64,000 bases of DNA from Cephalotus follicularis. Lineage: Eukaryota > Streptophyta > Magnoliopsida > Oxalidales > Cephalotaceae. Shown here piece after piece: positions 60,505 through 64,000 of the stretch. Location of the stretch: positions 248,001 through 312,000 of the forward strand of contig BDDD01000358.1 of NCBI GenBank assembly GCA_001972305.1. Reading direction: 5' to 3'. The notes beneath the pieces were generated by a model that was given only the letters and a program-made list of their open reading frames with translations, did not search any database and was not told the DNA's origin. The translations under genes were made by a program, and so were the position numbers. How positions within the stretch are numbered: the stretch's first letter is position 1; each line of letters starts with the position of its first letter.

Positions 60505-62857
60505 TGTGGGGAACGGCTCAAACATGCAGCGGAAGAAAAACGTGCAATCCGAAATTAGGGTTTAGGGCTGATTAACTTTAAATTTTCACCAATAGATTAA
60601 TCCCCAAGCAATGGGATGCCCTAAGCTAAGTTCAAATTATCCCAATTAGTGCCAAGGAACCCTAATTGAACAATCAATCAAACCAAAACCAAAACCAAGC
60701 ATAGGGTGAAACGGGTCAAAACACTAGGGTTGCCATAAACCCTAGAAAAAGGACTCCAAGATTAACTCACAAGGAAACACACAATCCCTAGCTAAAAGTC
60801 CAATCAAGCCACACCCAAAACCATCCCTAACCCTAAGGGATGAAAAACATAACACCAAAGAAACCCATGGAGGTTTAGCTAGGGTACACACACCCTAACC
60901 TCAACCCACTGCCATGGAACCAAGAGGGAGAAGAGAAAAAGGGATTCTTATCAAATGTGAAGACTCATTCCTTCAAGATAAGCTCCCTCTACTCTTTATC
61001 CCCAAAAGCTTCAAACTCTTCCATAAGCCAAGGATGGGAGAACCAAGGATGCAAGGCTAAGTGTTTAAACCTACACTAAATCACTCTAGGTGTAGATAAA
61101 ATGCAGTGTACAAAGTATCTCCACCTATAACAACCTTTGAGTGGTGAAAAGAGGCTTGAAAATGGCTGCAAATTGCACCAGACGACGTAGGCGTCGACGT
61201 GTAGGCGATAGGCATCGATGCGTACGCTAGCAGGAAGAAGAGAAGGCACGACAGGGAAGAGAGAGAAAGAGGAAATGACAAAGTGTGTTGAAGAAGCTTC
61301 TCTCAAGCTATTTATAATCAGACTCTCTCCTACTTTATCAGCGCATCAGCCTATCATGGCGTCAACGCCATGCGTCTCATATTATCTAGACGTCAACACC
61401 ATGGATAAGATGAAACAGGCACCTTGTCTCATCTATCTTAGCGTCGACGTTTAAAGCTACTGGTTTTATCAGCGTCCACACAATCCATTCGTGTTAACGC
61501 CCAGCGACTCAACTGGACATGGCGCCAAACCGCACCCATGGCGTCGATGGCTGAGACAAAGATGGACATTCTCTTCTCCTTTTCAAAATCCTTCGCATGG
61601 AATATTTCATCGTGGCATTGCATGGACCTAAATCCATCAAATGAAATACTCCATAGCAAAGCAATATCTTCCCTGATGTTGTCCTTTTACTAAATGATAT
61701 GTGTCCCACCACATATCAACCTGTTCAAAGTCAGGCAGGACCTGAAAGCCTGTCGATCTTCGGTATGATGATAAATTCCCAGAACATCCTGATTTCTGGT
61801 ACGACCACTCTAACAGTACACCGACTATCAGAGCAGCCCCTGTGTGAGCGCCAGTCACCCCCCGGATCTGTGTGTTACCATGTCTATCAATCATGGTCCG
61901 AATAGCCAGTCGCTCTATCCAGTCATCGACATATGTATCATGTTTCCCTCATCATACTTGGCTCCGATCACAGCCTAGGGTTTGGATGAATGTCACCCCT
62001 AGTATTTATACGATAACTATGAATCTATGATCGCATTAAGACTATCAGTAGACCTCCCATGGGAACCTCTCGTTCCCAGTCCACCTATGCCTGATCAGGA
62101 CTTTTAAGTCTGTAATGTACATAAATAAATAGAGCCGGTCACCTTCAGTCCGGGTGTGACGATCCCCTATTACGCACTCGCCCATGCATCTCAATACAGC
62201 TCCCACAAGACCCAAAGACAACCCTTTTTCCAGCACCTGGCTAGTGCTGGGGAAGGCAAAAATCAAAGTCAAGCAATCACCATACAATGCATGCCAGCCG
62301 CTCAGGTCAAAGGAGATAACGCAGGCTATAGACCTACTAGTCACCATAGACTATACACTATCGAGACCATAGGAATCCTATTGACACTAGGTATTGACAA
62401 TCTAAATAGGTTTCCTATTGGTGGGTCAGTTCAATGTCACGCTCTCTAGCATATACCTCATATTTAGCTTTAGGGATAAACCTAAATGGCTACGAGTTAA
62501 CCATCATCCACTGCTAACCCAGGAGCAAGCTTAACGTAACAAGTCTTCACGGTTCATCAATGGCCCAAAAAAAGTGAACCTATGACTTGGAACATTTGTC
62601 ACATGGAGTAAGGATCTCATTCTCATAGCCCTTTCGGCACGAGATCCAACCCTTTGGTGTGACAGGGCGTTATATGACATACAGTTAATTAAGAATAATT
62701 ATTCTGTTCCTTTTGATTGATTGGGATGAGCCACATAACCTTACCAATACAAAGAAATATGCACATGAAATATGAATGGAATTCAGAATTGTATAAATCA
62801 AGAGTGTATATATATAAAAAAGCCATATCGTGGCATATAGGGACACCCCTAACCTAA
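60505..62857. mobile_element. 2.4-kb repeat C, copy 2 (probable solo LTR)
   Basis: Colinear with 18775-21258: TGTGGGGAACGG start with ACATGCAGCGGAAG, then the same order of blocks to CACCCCTAACCTAA. It carries GCGTCGACG-type motifs at 61185-61560. AGTGC occurs on both sides (about 60497-60502 and 62863-62867), but coding sequence is missing at the site, so this may be microhomology and not a true TSD. Confidence 0.7.
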
Positions 62858-62863
62858 TATGTA

Positions 62864-63710
62864 GTGCTTGTTAGGGGAGAGGATAAAGTTCAAAGGCCTA
62901 TATATTATGTGAGCAAGGCTTTGAACGATGCTGATGGGAGGTATTCAGAGGTAGAGAAGTATGCATATGCTCTGATTATTATGACAAGTAAGTTGAGGCC
63001 ATATTTTCAATCCCACACAATCAAAGTATTGACCGACAAGCCACTAAGATGAGTGTTAGCAAAGCCAGACATGTTAGGAAGACTAGTCAAGTGGTCTGTC
63101 GAGTTGGGCGAATACGACGTGAATTTTGAGGCTAGACCAGCAATAAAATCACAGGTCTTGACCGATTTTGTTGGAGACAATACACTTACAGAGTGTATGG
63201 AAGAAGACCCTTCAGAAGATGAGAAGGGGTTATGGAAGTTGTCCATGGATGGCTAATCCTGCATCTCTGAGAGTGGAGCAGGTTTGGTGTTAACCAGTCC
63301 AAATGGGTGGACCTTGGAGTATGCTCTGAGATTTGGGTTCAAAGCCATGAATAATGAAGCCGAGTGGGAAGCTTTGATCGTCGGACTGACAATTGCAAAG
63401 CACTTAGAGGTTCAAAGAATAGAAGCCTCTAGTGCTTCTCCGCTGATGGTTGGTTTGGTGAGTGGAGAGTATGAGGCGAGAGAAGACTTAATGGCTAAAT
63501 ACTTAGCACATGTTCAAAGTTTGAAGTCTGCTTTCCAAGTGTTCAGAGTTTTGAAGGTGCCCAGAGTAGAGAATGCCCGAGCTTACTAGTTGTCAAAACT
63601 AGCCACAACAGAGAAATTGAATAAAAATCAAACCGAGATAATAGACTACTTGGACAGGCCTACCATTTCAGAGATGGATGTGATTGACATTGATGCACCA
63701 CATGAGCCGA
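62864..63710 (+). pseudogene. RNase H and archaeal-type RNase H of the second Tat element
   Basis: LVRGEDKVQRPIYYVSKAL to VLTDKPLR (first RNase H), TGA at about 63050-63052, VEARPAIK-like link, then the second domain: WKLSMDG, TAA near 63256, SGAGLVLTSPNG, NNEAEWEALIVGL, ENARAY with TAG in place of the expected acidic/Gln residue (63586-63589), LSKLATTEKL. Compared with the first element the AE pair is kept here. Several stops make it non-functional. Confidence 0.82.
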
Positions 63711-63717
63711 ACTAGAT

Positions 63718-64000
63718 GACTCCATTCATGAGTTGGTTAAGGGATGAAATCTTGCCTAAGGATCCAGAGGAGGTGAGGAAGTTGGTATACAGATCCAACG
63801 GATACCAATTATGAGAAGGGATTCTCTACAAAAGGTCTTTTTTTTTTCCTTGGTTGAGGTGTTTGACTCCTTCAGAGGCCGACTACGCTCTAAGGGAGGT
63901 CCATGAAGGAGTATGTGAAAATCACACAGGGGGTAGAACCTTGTCAAATATATTTTTAAGACAAGGCTATTTCTAGCCAACCATGCACCAAGACGCCATC
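63718..64000 (+). pseudogene. Integrase N-terminal part of the second Tat element, cut by window end
   Basis: MTPFMSWLRDEILP, LVYRSNGYQL then TGA, GILYKRSFF, and the start of the H2C2 finger: REVHEGVCENHTGG. A TAG follows GYF. The frame runs out of the window. Confidence 0.8.

Larger units (their letters stand above)
59437..64000 (+). mobile_element. Second Tat-lineage element, plus strand, internally deleted, cut by window end
   Basis: An LTR start (TGATATGGGAAAAATTCC) at 59437 is fused near 59610 directly to the RT leader, so the rest of the LTR, primer site, gag and protease are missing. RT (to 60497), repeat C copy 2 (60505-62857), both RNase H domains and the integrase zinc finger follow; the rest lies beyond 64000. 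The flank GTAGT (59432-59436) may be a TSD. Protein similarity to the minus-strand Tat element is high throughout. Confidence 0.88.

Overview
The window is nuclear DNA of a flowering plant, most likely a eudicot. The evidence is spliced genes with plant-only architectures (a PIRL leucine-rich-repeat protein, a C2-GRAM-VASt protein, an N-terminal PB1 protein), AT-rich intergenic DNA, and many plant transposon families. I cannot name the species. Four host genes are supported: a PB1-domain gene (23292-23971, +), a small two-exon acidic protein (28178-26640, -), a nine-exon C2/GRAM/VASt gene (29219-34592, +) and a three-exon PIRL gene (44680-46971, +). Most of the rest is transposable elements, and many ends can be fixed from target-site duplications (TSDs) read directly.

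Layout. 1-2466 is the right half of a CACTA (En/Spm) element, with a PF03004-type gene, subterminal repeats and a terminal CACTA motif. 2467-22424 is a Tat-lineage Ty3/gypsy retrotransposon on the minus strand: 5' LTR, gag, protease, RT, RNase H, a second archaeal-type RNase H, integrase, then an antisense extra ORF (PF04195 type) read on the plus strand. This element is itself broken by an LTR-like insertion at 3990-11864 (TSD GTTGG). That insertion carries a second one at 4172-6732 (TSD GTAGT) and a 1,656-bp tandem duplication. A 2.5-kb repeat sits in gag at 18775-21258. 22425-34592 holds the first three host genes plus small MITE-like palindromes.

34834-43990 is a Mutator-like element with about 190-bp terminal inverted repeats and two convergent genes: a GRF-zinc-finger/coiled-coil gene on plus and a transposase on minus. 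A Ty1/copia element (36242-39110) is inserted in the GRF gene. The PIRL gene follows, then a Tat solo LTR (48064-48914, TSD CAATC), then a poorly resolved stretch. 52075-57704 is a complete hAT element (TSD AGAGTAAT) with one transposase gene, one nonsense codon and a substituted catalytic Asp. 58021-58832 is another Tat solo LTR (TSD GTCGC). From 59437 to the end lies a second, plus-strand Tat element, internally deleted and carrying a second copy of the 2.5-kb repeat.

No element looks autonomous: each coding element has stops, frameshifts, deletions or lost catalytic residues. The host genes look intact. The most notable biology is the MuDR-like convergent MULE with a GRF-finger partner gene, the antisense ORF of the Tat element, and a GC-AG intron in the C2-GRAM gene. 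All domain names come from reading translations by eye; no database search was run.
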